Of a stretch of DNA of 64,000 nucleotides, positions 54,829 to 63,114 are shown piece by piece (position 1 is the stretch's first letter; each line of letters opens with the position of its first letter). A program made the position numbers and the translations under genes. The notes below the pieces were generated by a model. It was not told the DNA's origin. It saw nothing but the letters and a program-made list of their open reading frames with translations, and ran no database searches. Source of the stretch: Bradyrhizobium barranii subsp. barranii (GTDB lineage: Bacteria; Pseudomonadota; Alphaproteobacteria; Rhizobiales; Xanthobacteraceae); contig NZ_CP086136.1 in the NCBI RefSeq assembly GCF_017565645.3, positions 496,001 to 560,000 of the forward strand. The letters are read 5' to 3'.

Positions 54829-55160
54829 GATGCTTCGCCTTCATCAGGCGGGAGCGCTACAGAACTCTCAGTCACCGGTAGTTGCCGATAAGTGAACGGT
54901 GATAAGGCCACCCTGCAACTGTCGCCAGTTCCGCGCTGTTCTGTTTTGCTCAGGCAAGAAATTCACTCACGACGTGTGACAAGGGGCCCAAAGATGGACA
55001 GAAGCCATCGTTCAAGCGCCGGGAACGTCCGGTGAGGGTCAAAATGGAAACAACTCGACCTGAGTTACTGAGCGGACCTCAACGAAACGCTCCGCGACTT
55101 CGCTGATGGGCCAAGACGGCATGCGGTTCGTCTTTAAGTGAAAGAGGCCGCCAGGCGGCC
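54829..55160. other. gene-free stretch
   Basis: No reading frame looks coding. The right end holds the terminator hairpin of the 55161 gene. Confidence 0.4.
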
Positions 55161-55161
55161 T
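55145..55161 (-). terminator. terminator of the 55161 gene
   Basis: AGGCCG-CCAGG-CGGCCT directly follows the minus-strand stop and continues into CTTTC on that strand. A short compact hairpin. Confidence 0.5.
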
Positions 55162-55295
55162 TAATTCATTTTGCGACGCAGCTTCTGGATGATCTCGCGG
55201 AGGTCGCTCATGTACTCGGAAATCACCCGCTGCGCTTCCTCCACGCGGGAGGGCGTAAGTTGCTTTACGTCGCTCTGCTGTTCGGACTTAGTCAT
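55161..55295 (-). CDS. very small hypothetical protein (44 aa)
   Basis: From the ATG at 55295 (upstream codons not convincing). Hydrophilic helical protein (VEEAQRVISEYMSDLREIIQ). The following hairpin supports an independent transcript. Function unknown. Confidence 0.5.
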   Translation of the reverse strand: MTKSEQQSDVKQLTPSRVEEAQRVISEYMSDLREIIQKLRRKMN

Positions 55296-55358
55296 GTTTC
55301 TAACGCTCCCAGAGTGGCTGCCGGGAGACGCAACGCAGGAGGCTGGCTTTTTCAACGT

Positions 55359-55556
55359 TCACCTCGGCGGCTGCAATCCGGGCGAATTTAGCCATTCGCT
55401 GATGTGAGCGCCGGTCTCGGCTTGCCGGGCTTTGCGGATCGCGCGTTCCCGCTCGATACCAGGTGGAAGCGATTTGGCTTCCTGACGGAGGCGTTGGGCT
55501 TGTTCGGCAAGGCGCTCTTCAAGGGACGTGGTTTGCTTGAAACGGCGTCGCTGCAT
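55359..55556 (-). CDS. small hypothetical protein (paralogue of 43608-43808)
   Basis: 65 aa from the ATG at 55556 behind GGAG. Shares with the 43608 product the QTTSLEERLAEQ and AETGAHISEWLNSPGLQPP motifs, so the family is real. Helical, charged, cytoplasmic. Function unknown. Confidence 0.65.
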   Translation of the reverse strand: MQRRRFKQTTSLEERLAEQAQRLRQEAKSLPPGIERERAIRKARQAETGAHISEWLNSPGLQPPR

Positions 55557-55694
55557 GGCGCTGCTCCTTTCTAGAGGAGGCGGGAGCGCTAGTGGCGTTC
55601 TCATCACCGATGAAAGCCAAGGGCCGTGCGGTGATCGTGGAAGTCTGGCATGTCCGGTAACCGACATCTGGTCAATATTGACCACCAAAAGGAT

Positions 55695-55723
55695 GGCCTC
55701 AGCCGACTGCCGCGGCTGAGGCC
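55695..55723. other. 11-bp perfect hairpin before the DUF4118 gene
   Basis: GGCCTCAGCCG and its exact complement around a 7-nt loop, ending 17 bp before the ATG at 55740. It could hide the ribosome site or act as a terminator of upstream transcription. Confidence 0.4.
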
Positions 55724-55739
55724 GCTCTCACGGGACGAA

Positions 55740-56231
55740 ATGGCCTCCCTCGGGGTTTGCACTGAGAGTTCTGCTCATACCGTCGTGGCCGCCTCGGCCG
55801 CCGCGCCGGTGCAACCTTCTGGTAGGACGGCGAGCGCGCCGATGAGGAGTTCGGTCACTCTTCCGGAACGATGGCCTCGGATCGAGCCCTGGTCGTGGCG
55901 CAGCTTCGCGGCCAGCCTACTGCTCGTCCTCGCCTCGGTCGCGGCCCAGATGATCCTGGTCGATTTGGGTCTCGAACTGGCTTTCGCCGCGTTCTTCCCT
56001 GCGGTCTTGGTCTCGGGATTCCTGGGAGGCAAGCCGGCGGGCACGTTCGCGGCCGTCGTGACGTTTCCCTTGGTGTGGTGGACTTTTCTTCCGCCGGCCT
56101 TCGAGTTCAGTCCGCTCGGCACCGCAGCCTGCGAGGACATCAAGCTTTTCTTCCTCGGGAGCGTTCTGCTCGTCTATTTCGCTGACCTTTGCCGGGACCT
56201 CGACCCCTTGGACACCACACCGCATTCCTAA
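55740..56231 (+). CDS. DUF4118 membrane protein, probable sensor-kinase fragment
   Basis: 163 aa from the ATG at 55740. Several hydrophobic segments (FAASLLLVLASVAAQMILVD, AFFPAVLVSGFLGG, AAVVTFPLVWWTFLPP, LFFLGSVLLVYFADL) match the four-helix DUF4118 sensor module of KdpD-like and HWE-type histidine kinases. No kinase domain follows; the frame ends soon after the fourth helix. Either a truncated kinase or a stand-alone sensor. Confidence 0.65.
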   Translation: MASLGVCTESSAHTVVAASAAAPVQPSGRTASAPMRSSVTLPERWPRIEPWSWRSFAASLLLVLASVAAQMILVDLGLELAFAAFFPAVLVSGFLGGKPAGTFAAVVTFPLVWWTFLPPAFEFSPLGTAACEDIKLFFLGSVLLVYFADLCRDLDPLDTTPHS

Positions 56232-57201
56232 GCCGACGGTGCCCGCGAATCCTATGGACGCATTCGGCGCTGCGCCGTCGTCGGCGGCCTTCGGCCGGCT
56301 TAGCGGCCGCCGCGGCCCTGGGCGTCGGCATCGCTAGGCCCAGCCCTCCGGCCAGCCTTCGACGGAACGTCTCGACCGGGATGCGTCCTGCGACGCCTCG
56401 AAATCGCTCGAGATTGACGGCCGAATCAGCCGGTGCGGTGGTACACAGCGGTGGTCACAATTCGCGACCGGGCTTTTTGGGAATCCTTGTTTTCCGCGGG
56501 TTTTGGCGCATTCGCAGCATCGGGGGAGAGAGTCCCACTCTCTCCGCCACTGTTTCTCAGTGACGAAAGTCCTTCAAAATCAGGTATTTCTCGATCCGGC
56601 GGTTTCGGACGGTGTAGCACTGCGGTGTAGCACTGCGGTGTAGCACTGCGGTGTAGCACTGCGGTGTAGCACTGCGGTGTAGCACTGCGGTGTAGCACTG
56701 TCGAGGACACCGCGAGCACGCAATTTGCCATGATTGATGCGCCGGCGCGAGTCCAATCCCGGTCCGGAGCGGGATGCCAACGCCGATCCGGATAAGACCC
56801 CTTGGCCGCGCGCAGAGGGTCTAGAAAATCCGAATTTGGTCCGCCCATGTCGTCGTGGTCGTCGACCGAACGAGCGCTTCCGGCATCCTGCCAGCCCGGG
56901 GTTTGGACGGGTTCATGCTCGTGCATCGTGCCGGTCGGTTAGCCGCGCTGTCAGCCGCAGGAGATCCCGACACGTAGCTTGCGGCGAAGCAAAGGGAATA
57001 CAGAGTCTTGCGCGTCATCGGGATAGGCGGCCATCGCTCCGATCCGCCGAGCAGGCATCCACCGCCGATCGTTGCGATTGCGAGATCGTAGTGGTTTCCG
57101 AAGTGCTTTCGGCGTGAGCATGCGTTTGGTATTGGTTACGCCGTCGCGGAGATTGGCGATTTTCTTCATCTGCATTTCGATTGTTCCGCCGAGGAGACTG
57201 A
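56232..57201. other. long stretch without a confident gene
   Basis: It holds the minisatellite and little else. A minus-strand frame at 56821-57018 begins with a signal-peptide-like segment (MTRKTLYSLCFAASYVSGSP) and may be a short exported protein or a frameshifted remnant; I would not trust it alone. Confidence 0.35.
56612..56700. repeat. 13-bp minisatellite, seven units
   Basis: GTGTAGCACTGCG is repeated head to tail starting at 56612, 56625, 56638, 56651, 56664, 56677 and 56690, the last unit altered at its end. Units are identical otherwise, which indicates recent slippage. No spacers, so it is not a CRISPR. Confidence 0.9.
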
Positions 57202-57924
57202 ATGGCCACGATATCGTCTCCGCTCGAGCATGAGCTCGAAATGTTCCGCACGGAGGAGGAGGCCGCGCAGCAGTACTTCTTCGGCTATCTGTCGCTGCAA
57301 ATCGTACCGGGTAGGAACCCGGACGTCCTTGCGAGGATGAATGAAACCGCGATGTTTTGGATCACTACGCGCTATGCGTTGTTGATGTCGGCATTCGTCG
57401 TGCTCGGGCGCATCTTCGATCAGGATCCGAAGTCGCTGCACAATGTCGACAAATTGCTCGGGGTGGTGACGCGCGACATATCCTTACTGAGTGCAGCCGC
57501 CTTGGAGCAACGCAGGATCGCGCTAGGCATGACACCGGAGGACGCCGCTGCTTACGCCCGCGGCAAGTACGACCTGACGATGGAGGACGTGCGCGGCATG
57601 CGAAAGGCAGTGGGTCATTGGCGGAAGGTTTATGAGGCTAGGTACCGCGAGATCCGGCACAAGATCTTCGCTCACAAGAGCATTGATCGGGCGGCGGCCG
57701 ACGCTCTGATGGCCAACACCAACGTGCGCGAAGTGACGGAACTGCTCGGCTTCCTACATGCGCTCCATCAATCGCTTTCTCAGTTGCACATGAACGGAAT
57801 CAAGCCGGATATTACGCCGGTCAGGTTCAACTTGACACCGACGCCTGGAGGCGGAAAGCCGGGCGAGCTCATCTTCCGCGAGAGCGGCGATGTCCTGTAC
57901 GGAATGATTGATCCGAGTTTGTAG
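57202..57924 (+). CDS. HEPN/AbiU2-like protein
   Basis: 240 aa, all-helical. The motif RHKIFAHKS near residue 152 fits the Rx4-6H signature of HEPN ribonucleases as seen in the AbiU2 group. The preceding helices (RYALLMSAFVVLGRIFDQD) also fit. Such proteins can act as RNA-cleaving toxins in abortive infection. No antitoxin gene is visible next to it, so it may be solitary or non-toxic. It lies directly upstream of the second SRAP cluster. Confidence 0.6.
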   Translation: MATISSPLEHELEMFRTEEEAAQQYFFGYLSLQIVPGRNPDVLARMNETAMFWITTRYALLMSAFVVLGRIFDQDPKSLHNVDKLLGVVTRDISLLSAAALEQRRIALGMTPEDAAAYARGKYDLTMEDVRGMRKAVGHWRKVYEARYREIRHKIFAHKSIDRAAADALMANTNVREVTELLGFLHALHQSLSQLHMNGIKPDITPVRFNLTPTPGGGKPGELIFRESGDVLYGMIDPSL

Positions 57925-58012
57925 TAAGTCGCCGGGCCTCATTGGTTCTGCGGACCGATCGACCATGCGCGAGTGACTCGAAGACCGAACGGAAAGCGGT
58001 CTGGCATCGATT

Positions 58013-58153
58013 GTGCAGATGGTCGACGCAACCCGCCTGTACGGTCCGGACGCGATCTGGCGGGACGTCGGCCAACGCCTTCTGGACAACACGTGCTCCC
58101 AGCGGACCGGGCGCCACGAAGAGGACGGCTGCTGGCCGTTGTACGACGTCTAG
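58013..58153 (+). pseudogene. 3' remnant of a 33103-type gene
   Basis: Encodes the last 45 residues or so of the protein at 33103-33507 (LLDNTCSQRTGRHEEDGCWP), without its N-terminal part or the LexA-type box. It marks the left edge of the second SRAP cluster. Confidence 0.75.
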
Positions 58154-58166
58154 GCGACGTACGGCC

Positions 58167-58616
58167 ATGGCCCCCAAGCACCATCCGACCCCGCTTTCCG
58201 GAGGCGACCGCAAAGCGCTTGCCAAGGAACTCGGCCGCGCGCGTGCCATGACGGGCATCCTCGCCGCCCAAGCCGCCGAGGCCCGGGCCAAGGGAGAGGC
58301 GCTGATCCGGACGGCCGACAAGCTGCTCGCGGAAAGCTGGAACGAGCGCATGTGGGCTGATGGCGAGCCGATCGATCCGTCGCCGACCGTCGACCAGGCA
58401 ATCAACGGCGGCTATAGCTGGCTGCAGATCGAATGCTCGCGCTGCAAGGCCGCTCGCGACGTCGATCTGGCATCGCTTGCTCACCCATCGACGACCTTCG
58501 TGCACGACCTGGCCAGCCGGCTTCGTTGCAGCAAATGCGCCAAAGCCGGCAAGCGCCCGGCTGCCAACCTGCTGCAGCTCGCCCAGCGCGCCCGGCATCC
58601 GGATCCGGAGACCTAA
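58167..58616 (+). CDS. hypothetical protein of the SRAP cluster (copy 2)
   Basis: 149 aa from the ATG at 58167, about 88% identical by eye to 33520-33969, with the same Ala-rich helix and CSRC/CSKC pairs. It precedes the second IS110-interrupted SRAP gene. Intact. Function unknown; Cys pairs suggest zinc binding. Confidence 0.68.
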   Translation: MAPKHHPTPLSGGDRKALAKELGRARAMTGILAAQAAEARAKGEALIRTADKLLAESWNERMWADGEPIDPSPTVDQAINGGYSWLQIECSRCKAARDVDLASLAHPSTTFVHDLASRLRCSKCAKAGKRPAANLLQLAQRARHPDPET

Positions 58617-58696
58617 GCTTGTGCTGGTGTGGACGGCCTCTCATCCCCACGGTTCTATGGCGCTCCGGCGTCATAGCTAGATGAGAGGAAAGTCTG

Positions 58697-59725
58697 ATGA
58701 ATCTTCCCATTCGTATCGGTATGGATACTTCCAAGTCGGTCTTCCAGCTTCACGGTGTTGACGAGAACGAGGCGGTAGTTGTCCGGCGGCAGTTTCGGCG
58801 AGCCGAGATGATCCGCTACTTCGAGCGCCTTCCGCCGGTCCTCGTCGCCATCGAGTCCTGCGGCAGTTCGCATCACTGGGCGCGCCTGCTGCAGTCGTTT
58901 GGTCATGAAGTGAAGCTGATCCCGCCCCAATATGTGAAGGCTTTCGTAAAGCGCGGCAAGAACGACGCGGCCGATGCCGAGGCGCTGTGCGAGGCGGTCA
59001 CCCGGCCGAGTATGCGGTTTGTACCGGTGAAGTCAAAAGAACGGCAAGCGGCCTGCATGTTGATGACCGTGCGGGAACGCCTGGTCAGCGTGAAGTCCCA
59101 GCTTTCTAATGCCTTCAGGAGTTATGCGGCTGAGTTTGGCATCGTTGGCCCCGCCGGTCGGCAGAACGTCACGGCTCTTATCAAGCGGGTGCTCGAGGAT
59201 GACAACTTACCGGAAATGGCGCGGGATCTCTTCCGCCTTCAAGCGGAGGAGTATGCCGCGGTCGAAGCCCGCCTGGCAAAGATCGAAGCCAAGCTGATGA
59301 AGTGGCATCGTGAGGATGATGTCAGCAGGCGGATCGCGACGATTCCCGGCGTCGGTCCGATTGGGTCGTCCATGCTAAGCATGAAGGCGCCCCCGCCGGA
59401 GACGTTCAGATCAGGCCGCGACTTCGCGGCTTGGCTCGGACTGACACCCAAGGATCACTCAACTGGCGGCCGGCAACGATATGGCGGTATCACAAAGGCC
59501 GGAGATTCAATGCTCCGATCGACGTTGATTGTCGGCGCGACTGCGCTGCTGAGGCACATTCGAAAGGGCCGTCATAAGCCGACACCCTGGCTCACTTCGC
59601 TGCTGGAGCGAAAGCCGCCGAAGTTGGTCGCGGTGGCCTTAGCCAACAAGTTCGCCCGTATCGCCTGGCGCTTGATGATATCGGGTGGCGTGTACAACCG
59701 GCCGGTAGCCGCCATGCCCATCTGA
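58697..59725 (+). CDS. IS110-family transposase (copy 2)
   Basis: 342 aa, differing from the copy at 34051 at about a dozen residues (for example Tyr to Phe in VKAFVKRG and Trp to Cys in AACMLM). DEDD residues and the C-terminal Ser region are unchanged. The many synonymous differences show the two copies are not a very recent duplication. Confidence 0.93.
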   Translation: MNLPIRIGMDTSKSVFQLHGVDENEAVVVRRQFRRAEMIRYFERLPPVLVAIESCGSSHHWARLLQSFGHEVKLIPPQYVKAFVKRGKNDAADAEALCEAVTRPSMRFVPVKSKERQAACMLMTVRERLVSVKSQLSNAFRSYAAEFGIVGPAGRQNVTALIKRVLEDDNLPEMARDLFRLQAEEYAAVEARLAKIEAKLMKWHREDDVSRRIATIPGVGPIGSSMLSMKAPPPETFRSGRDFAAWLGLTPKDHSTGGRQRYGGITKAGDSMLRSTLIVGATALLRHIRKGRHKPTPWLTSLLERKPPKLVAVALANKFARIAWRLMISGGVYNRPVAAMPI

Positions 59726-59982
59726 TCTGAACTCGGTGTACCGGTCGAGATTGCTCGCCGGATAACCCACGAACTTGCAGGACGCAGTAGATGGAAGGTG
59801 GACCGATCGGTCGATACGCGCGAGCTTCCGTAGATTACACTGGCATCACGAATGTCGCCTATGTGCTTGGAGCGTGCGTAGCGAACACCATCTTGGCCAG
59901 CGGGCTTTGTCCGCGCAAACAGGCCGGACATCTGATAGCAAGCGATCTGGCCAGAAGTCTGCTATAATCCTGACAAGCGGGG
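59726..59982 (+). ncRNA. candidate bridge RNA region of IS110 copy 2
   Basis: Long non-coding right end, homologous to 35080-35334 with scattered substitutions. Compensatory changes between the two copies would be a useful test of RNA structure. Only the region can be given without folding. Confidence 0.4.
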
Positions 59983-59995
59983 GGCCGTCCACATC

Positions 59996-60715
59996 TGTAA
60001 TCTCTACTCGATCACCACCAACCAGGCCGCCATCAGCGCGCTGTTCCGCGTCGTCAACCGATACGTCGGTAATCTTCCGGCGATGCCCGGCGTCTTTCCC
60101 GATTACACGGCGCCGATCGTGCGCAACGGCGCTGCAGGCCGGGAGCTGGCCTCGGCCCGCTGGGGTATGCCTTCGTCGTCGAAAGCGCTCATGGACGCGA
60201 CGAAGAAGCGTGCGGAGAAGCTGCAGGCCAAGGGCAAGACCGTCGATTTCAAGGAATTGCTCCGGATGGAGCCTGACGGAGGCACCACCAACATCCGCAA
60301 CGTGAAGAGCAAACACTGGACCCGCTGGCTGGGTCCGGAGCACCGCTGCGTGGTTCCGTTCAACAGCTTCAGCGAGTTCAACAAGGCCGAAGGCGGCGAC
60401 ATCTGGTTCGCGCTCGACGACACACGCCCGCTCCTTTGCTTCGCCGGCATCTGGACGAACTGGACGTCGGTCAGAAAGGTGAGGGAGGGCGAGACCACGA
60501 ACGACCTCTACGCATTCCTGACGACCGAGCCGAACGCCGAGGTGGGCGCCATCCATCCGAAGGCGATGCCGGTGATCCTCACGACGCCCGAAGAGGTCGA
60601 GACCTGGATGACCGCGCCCGCGGAGGGAAGCCATGAAGCTGCAGCGGCCATTGCAGGATGGGAGGCTACGTATCGTCGCTCGCGGCGCCAAGGAAGACCC
60701 GCTTCCGCGACATGA
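59996..60715 (+). pseudogene. SRAP (HMCES/YedK-like) gene, copy 2, IS-interrupted and frameshifted
   Basis: Body about 92% identical by eye to copy 1, including NIRNVKSKHW and HPKAMPVIL. Two lesions: the start is lost to IS110, and an extra G near 60627 (GAGGGA for GAGGAA) moves the last 30 codons out of frame. The true C-terminus (MKLQRPLQDGRLRIVARGAK) continues in the next frame. Certainly non-functional as an abasic-site crosslinker. Confidence 0.85.
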
Positions 60716-60967
60716 AGCAATGAATGTCCCAATCAGAGCGGCATCGAGTAGGCGATGTCGGAGTTCGACCAGATCTCGCGTCACCGAATTTACCTGCCCT
60801 CTGAACAGCGGGATGAAGCGCTCCGCCCTCCAAATTCCGACGTTTTTTCGCTTCGAGATTCACAAGGAATCACTGATGCTTGGCGGTGGGACAGGCGTGA
60901 GCTAACCCCCTGATATCCCCCGCTTTCCACCATATTTAGTATTTGATTCAGGAACTCACACTAATTC

Positions 60968-60997
60968 TTGACGCGCATTACGGCAGCACCGTAACTT
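60968..60997 (+). promoter_or_regulatory. candidate promoter of the structured RNA
   Basis: TTGACG (60968-60973) and TAACTT (60992-60997) with 18-bp spacing. A start about 7 bp later would fall at the base of the first long hairpin at 61006. Confidence 0.5.
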
Positions 60998-61003
60998 GCA
61001 TGG

Positions 61004-61095
61004 AACTGAAACAGCGAAGCCGCCTAGGGCGGCAACCCGAAGCGGCTTCAAAGTTTCAGCCTGCCATTCACCCTGGGACGGGTCAGGCAGGTCGA
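61004..61095 (+). ncRNA. candidate structured RNA, two hairpins
   Basis: Hairpin 1 (61006-61059): CTGAAAC pairs with GTTTCAG, a 3x3 internal loop (AGC/AAA) follows, then GAAGCCGC pairs with GCGGCTTC around a GGG/CCC-containing loop. Hairpin 2 (61060-61091): CCTGCC pairs with GGCAGG, enclosing ACCC/GGGT. A promoter sits at the right distance. It may be a small RNA or the leader of the 61202 gene. No known RNA family recognised. Confidence 0.5.
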
Positions 61096-61201
61096 TGGGT
61101 AGTGAGAAGGGCTTCATAGAATCGAAGTCTTACCGATCGGTCAAGCCCGTCCTTTTCATCGCATCGGGGGTATTCCCGATCATCGTGAAGGACTGACTGA
61201 A

Positions 61202-61345
61202 ATGGCTACCAAGCAAAGCTCCCCGAAACTCTCCACCCTCGCGTCTCGCGTACTCAGCGGCGATAAGAAGCCGACGATCGCGGACTCGAAGAAGCTCGCA
61301 GCATCCGTGCTGTCGCAGGACGAGAAGAAGGGCCAGCGCAAGTAA
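61202..61345 (+). CDS. very small basic hypothetical protein (47 aa)
   Basis: MATKQSSPKLSTLASRVLSG, then DKKPTIADSKKLAASVLSQD and a basic end. Clean start and stop, followed six bases later by a strong terminator hairpin. Such short Lys/Ser proteins are frequent in Bradyrhizobium-type genomes. Function unknown. Confidence 0.65.
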   Translation: MATKQSSPKLSTLASRVLSGDKKPTIADSKKLAASVLSQDEKKGQRK

Positions 61346-61350
61346 GAAAA

Positions 61351-61374
61351 GGTGCCGGCGGCAACGCCGGCACC
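61351..61374 (+). terminator. intrinsic-type terminator
   Basis: GGTGCCGGCG-GCAA-CGCCGGCACC, a perfect 10-bp stem with a tetraloop just after the 61202 gene, preceded by AAAA and followed by ACTCTT. Confidence 0.75.
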
Positions 61375-61510
61375 ACTCTTGATCGTCGATCAATCGAGAC
61401 GCGACGGCGGCAGGCTTTCTTCCCAATTAGCTCTAGCTCTGACCATGCGAATCCCTTCTTCGTGCTAACCGCCTGCACCGGGCGTTCCGTTCACGGATCA
61501 TTTTCGGTCC

Positions 61511-61786
61511 TCACGTGAGGAGGGGCGCGATCACGTAGACGGCCACGGCCGTTCCGAGACAGCGCCGCCATGGATTCACGCCACGGACGATCTCGTCGGC
61601 GGCCCAAACGAGAAGCCCGCTCTTCAACACCACCGTCAGGGCGACGCTGATCTTGCCTGCGGAGGGCCAAATCCAGAGCAGAATGCCCACCGCGATGACG
61701 ATCCATAAGACGAGATTGGGCCATTGAGCGATCGTGATCGCGCCGGTTTCGCGATTGCGGAAGAACCAATTCAGGATTTGGCGCAC
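61511..61786 (-). CDS. small membrane protein
   Basis: 91 aa from a GTG at 61786. Three hydrophobic segments (LVLWIVIAVGILLWIW, ISVALTVVLKSGLLVWAADE, CLGTAVAVYVIAPLL) follow a basic amphipathic start. The frame is open far upstream but only as a shadow of other genes. Probably an inner-membrane protein (YidH/DUF-type small membrane protein). Function unknown. Confidence 0.65.
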   Translation of the reverse strand: MRQILNWFFRNRETGAITIAQWPNLVLWIVIAVGILLWIWPSAGKISVALTVVLKSGLLVWAADEIVRGVNPWRRCLGTAVAVYVIAPLLT

Positions 61787-62027
61787 GATCGCGGCTCTCC
61801 GGCTGCCAACACGCCACGTCGGAACGCGCCGGTGGCTGGGGGCGAACTGCGGCGGCGGGCACGTGTTCCGAAGCTGAACGTTTGCCCAGCCGCGCCACAA
61901 CAGGACGAACGCGTTCGAACTGAACCCACGCGCCGCGAAAACGCCGTGAATCGCTCGATTCTCAGGTACCTTACGGCGCACGTTTGTGCGACAGGGAAGC
62001 GACCGGATCGCAAAACCTCGAGTCCTG

Positions 62028-62439
62028 ATGCTGCAAGCCCCGATGGATCTGGCCGCGATGGCCGAGGCCTCAGCCTTTCGCCCGATTACCGGGTCCTGCG
62101 CTCCTTGGTTGCCCGACCGGCGTATATCCCGACCACGGGGCAGGAGATCAGGACCGGCGTCCTGCTCGACACCGAGACGACCGTCCTCGATCATGCAAAG
62201 GACGAGATCATCGAGCTCGGGATGGTCAAGTTCGACTACACGCCGGACGGCCGGATCGTCGGCGTCAGAGATACGTTCTCCGCCTTCACGATGCCGGTGA
62301 TCCTGACCAGCCGGACGAGGCCGAGACCTGGATGACCGCGCCGGCCTACGAAGCGCTGAAGCTGCAGCGGCCTCTCCGGGACGGGGCGCTGCGGATCGTC
62401 GCCCGCGGCGTGAAGGAAGATCCCGCGCCGGCCGCCTGA
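62028..62439 (+). pseudogene. chimeric pseudogene: DEDDh exonuclease N-terminus joined to SRAP C-terminus
   Basis: It begins like the 48655 exonuclease (MLQAPMDLAAMAEA), shifts frame near 62070, and continues to GRIVGVRDTFSAF. The conserved ETTG has become ETTV. At 62289-62292 it switches abruptly to the SRAP end (MPVILT ... TWMTAPAYEALKLQRPL ... IVARGVKEDPAPAA), with another frameshift inside. The whole middle of both genes is missing. Upstream sequence also resembles that of the 48655 gene. Confidence 0.85.
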
Positions 62440-62442
62440 GCC

Positions 62443-63114
62443 TCAGCGGTTCTTTTCGCAATCCATCAGCTTCTGGACGACTGCCGAGCTGTCGACCACT
62501 TTGCCGTCGCGGCTGAGCGGCACATGCGCCGCCTTGCGCCCTACCGCGTCGGTGACCTCGATGACTTGGGGCATGGTGTCCGGATATTCGCCGGCGTGCT
62601 CCCGGGTCTCGATCCGATAGCCCTCGAACCGCATGTCGCTGCCGTCCATTCCGGGATCCTGTGGCCGCTTCTCGGGCGGCATCGGCGGCAGGTCTGGCTC
62701 GGCTGAATTCTTCGGATGAGGGCTCCAAGGAGGCGCTCCTCGCTGAAGCAAGCGCCGCAGTTCGTCGACGGCCTCTCCGCGCATTTCGAGCTCCTCGACG
62801 GCCGCAACGACCTGGTCGCGATCGAGCACGTCCAGAAGATCGTTGATGGTCCGCTCGCAATTCCGCTCGCCCGGCTCCACGTAGCGCGCCAGGATGGTCT
62901 GTCCCCGCTCGACGGCTTCCGGCACCTGCTTCTCGGCATCTAAAATTTGCGCCCGCCCAGTGTAGGCGACGGGAGGAGGAAACTTCGAGGGCGCATAATG
63001 CCAGGGAAGCTGGAAGACCGCGTGAGGCGGCGTCGTAAGTGCCGCGACGCTCACACAACCTTGCCTACAACTGCGCCAATTCCGGCCGTCAGTCCCATCG
63101 CACAGGCCCCCCAA
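62443..63114 (-). CDS. hypothetical protein, start uncertain
   Basis: Open for 223 codons, but the first 20 or so overlap the 3' end of the VIT-family gene and are probably not translated. The reliable part starts around 63000 (QILDAEKQVPEAVERGQTIL). A helical region (INDLLDVLDRDQVVAAVEEL) and a C-terminal beta region (FEGYRIETREHAGEYPDTMP) are visible. No family recognised. Confidence 0.5.
   Translation of the reverse strand: MGGLCDGTDGRNWRSCRQGCVSVAALTTPPHAVFQLPWHYAPSKFPPPVAYTGRAQILDAEKQVPEAVERGQTILARYVEPGERNCERTINDLLDVLDRDQVVAAVEELEMRGEAVDELRRLLQRGAPPWSPHPKNSAEPDLPPMPPEKRPQDPGMDGSDMRFEGYRIETREHAGEYPDTMPQVIEVTDAVGRKAAHVPLSRDGKVVDSSAVVQKLMDCEKNR

Larger units (their letters stand above)
58625..59995 (+). 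mobile_element. IS110-family (IS1111-like) element, copy 2
   Basis: Same arrangement as copy 1: TGTGGACGGCC at 58628-58638 and its complement at 59983-59993, one transposase gene and a long right non-coding end. Left flank ends TTGTGC (58619-58624), right flank resumes TGTAAT, so it sits at the same Met/Cys position of the second SRAP gene. A TATAAT near 59963 in the right end may form a promoter in the circular form. Confidence 0.85.

Noticed and set aside
56612..56700. CRISPR array
   Set aside because: Units are contiguous 13-mers with no spacers, and there are no cas genes.
56426..56926. 166-codon minus-strand frame through the minisatellite
   Set aside because: The repeated SATPQCYTAVLHR-like peptide is just the translated 13-bp repeat; there is no coding signal on either side.
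61787..63058. Long upstream extension of the 61511 membrane-protein frame
   Set aside because: Low-complexity Arg/Ser-rich sequence overlapping other genes; the GTG at 61786 is a natural start.
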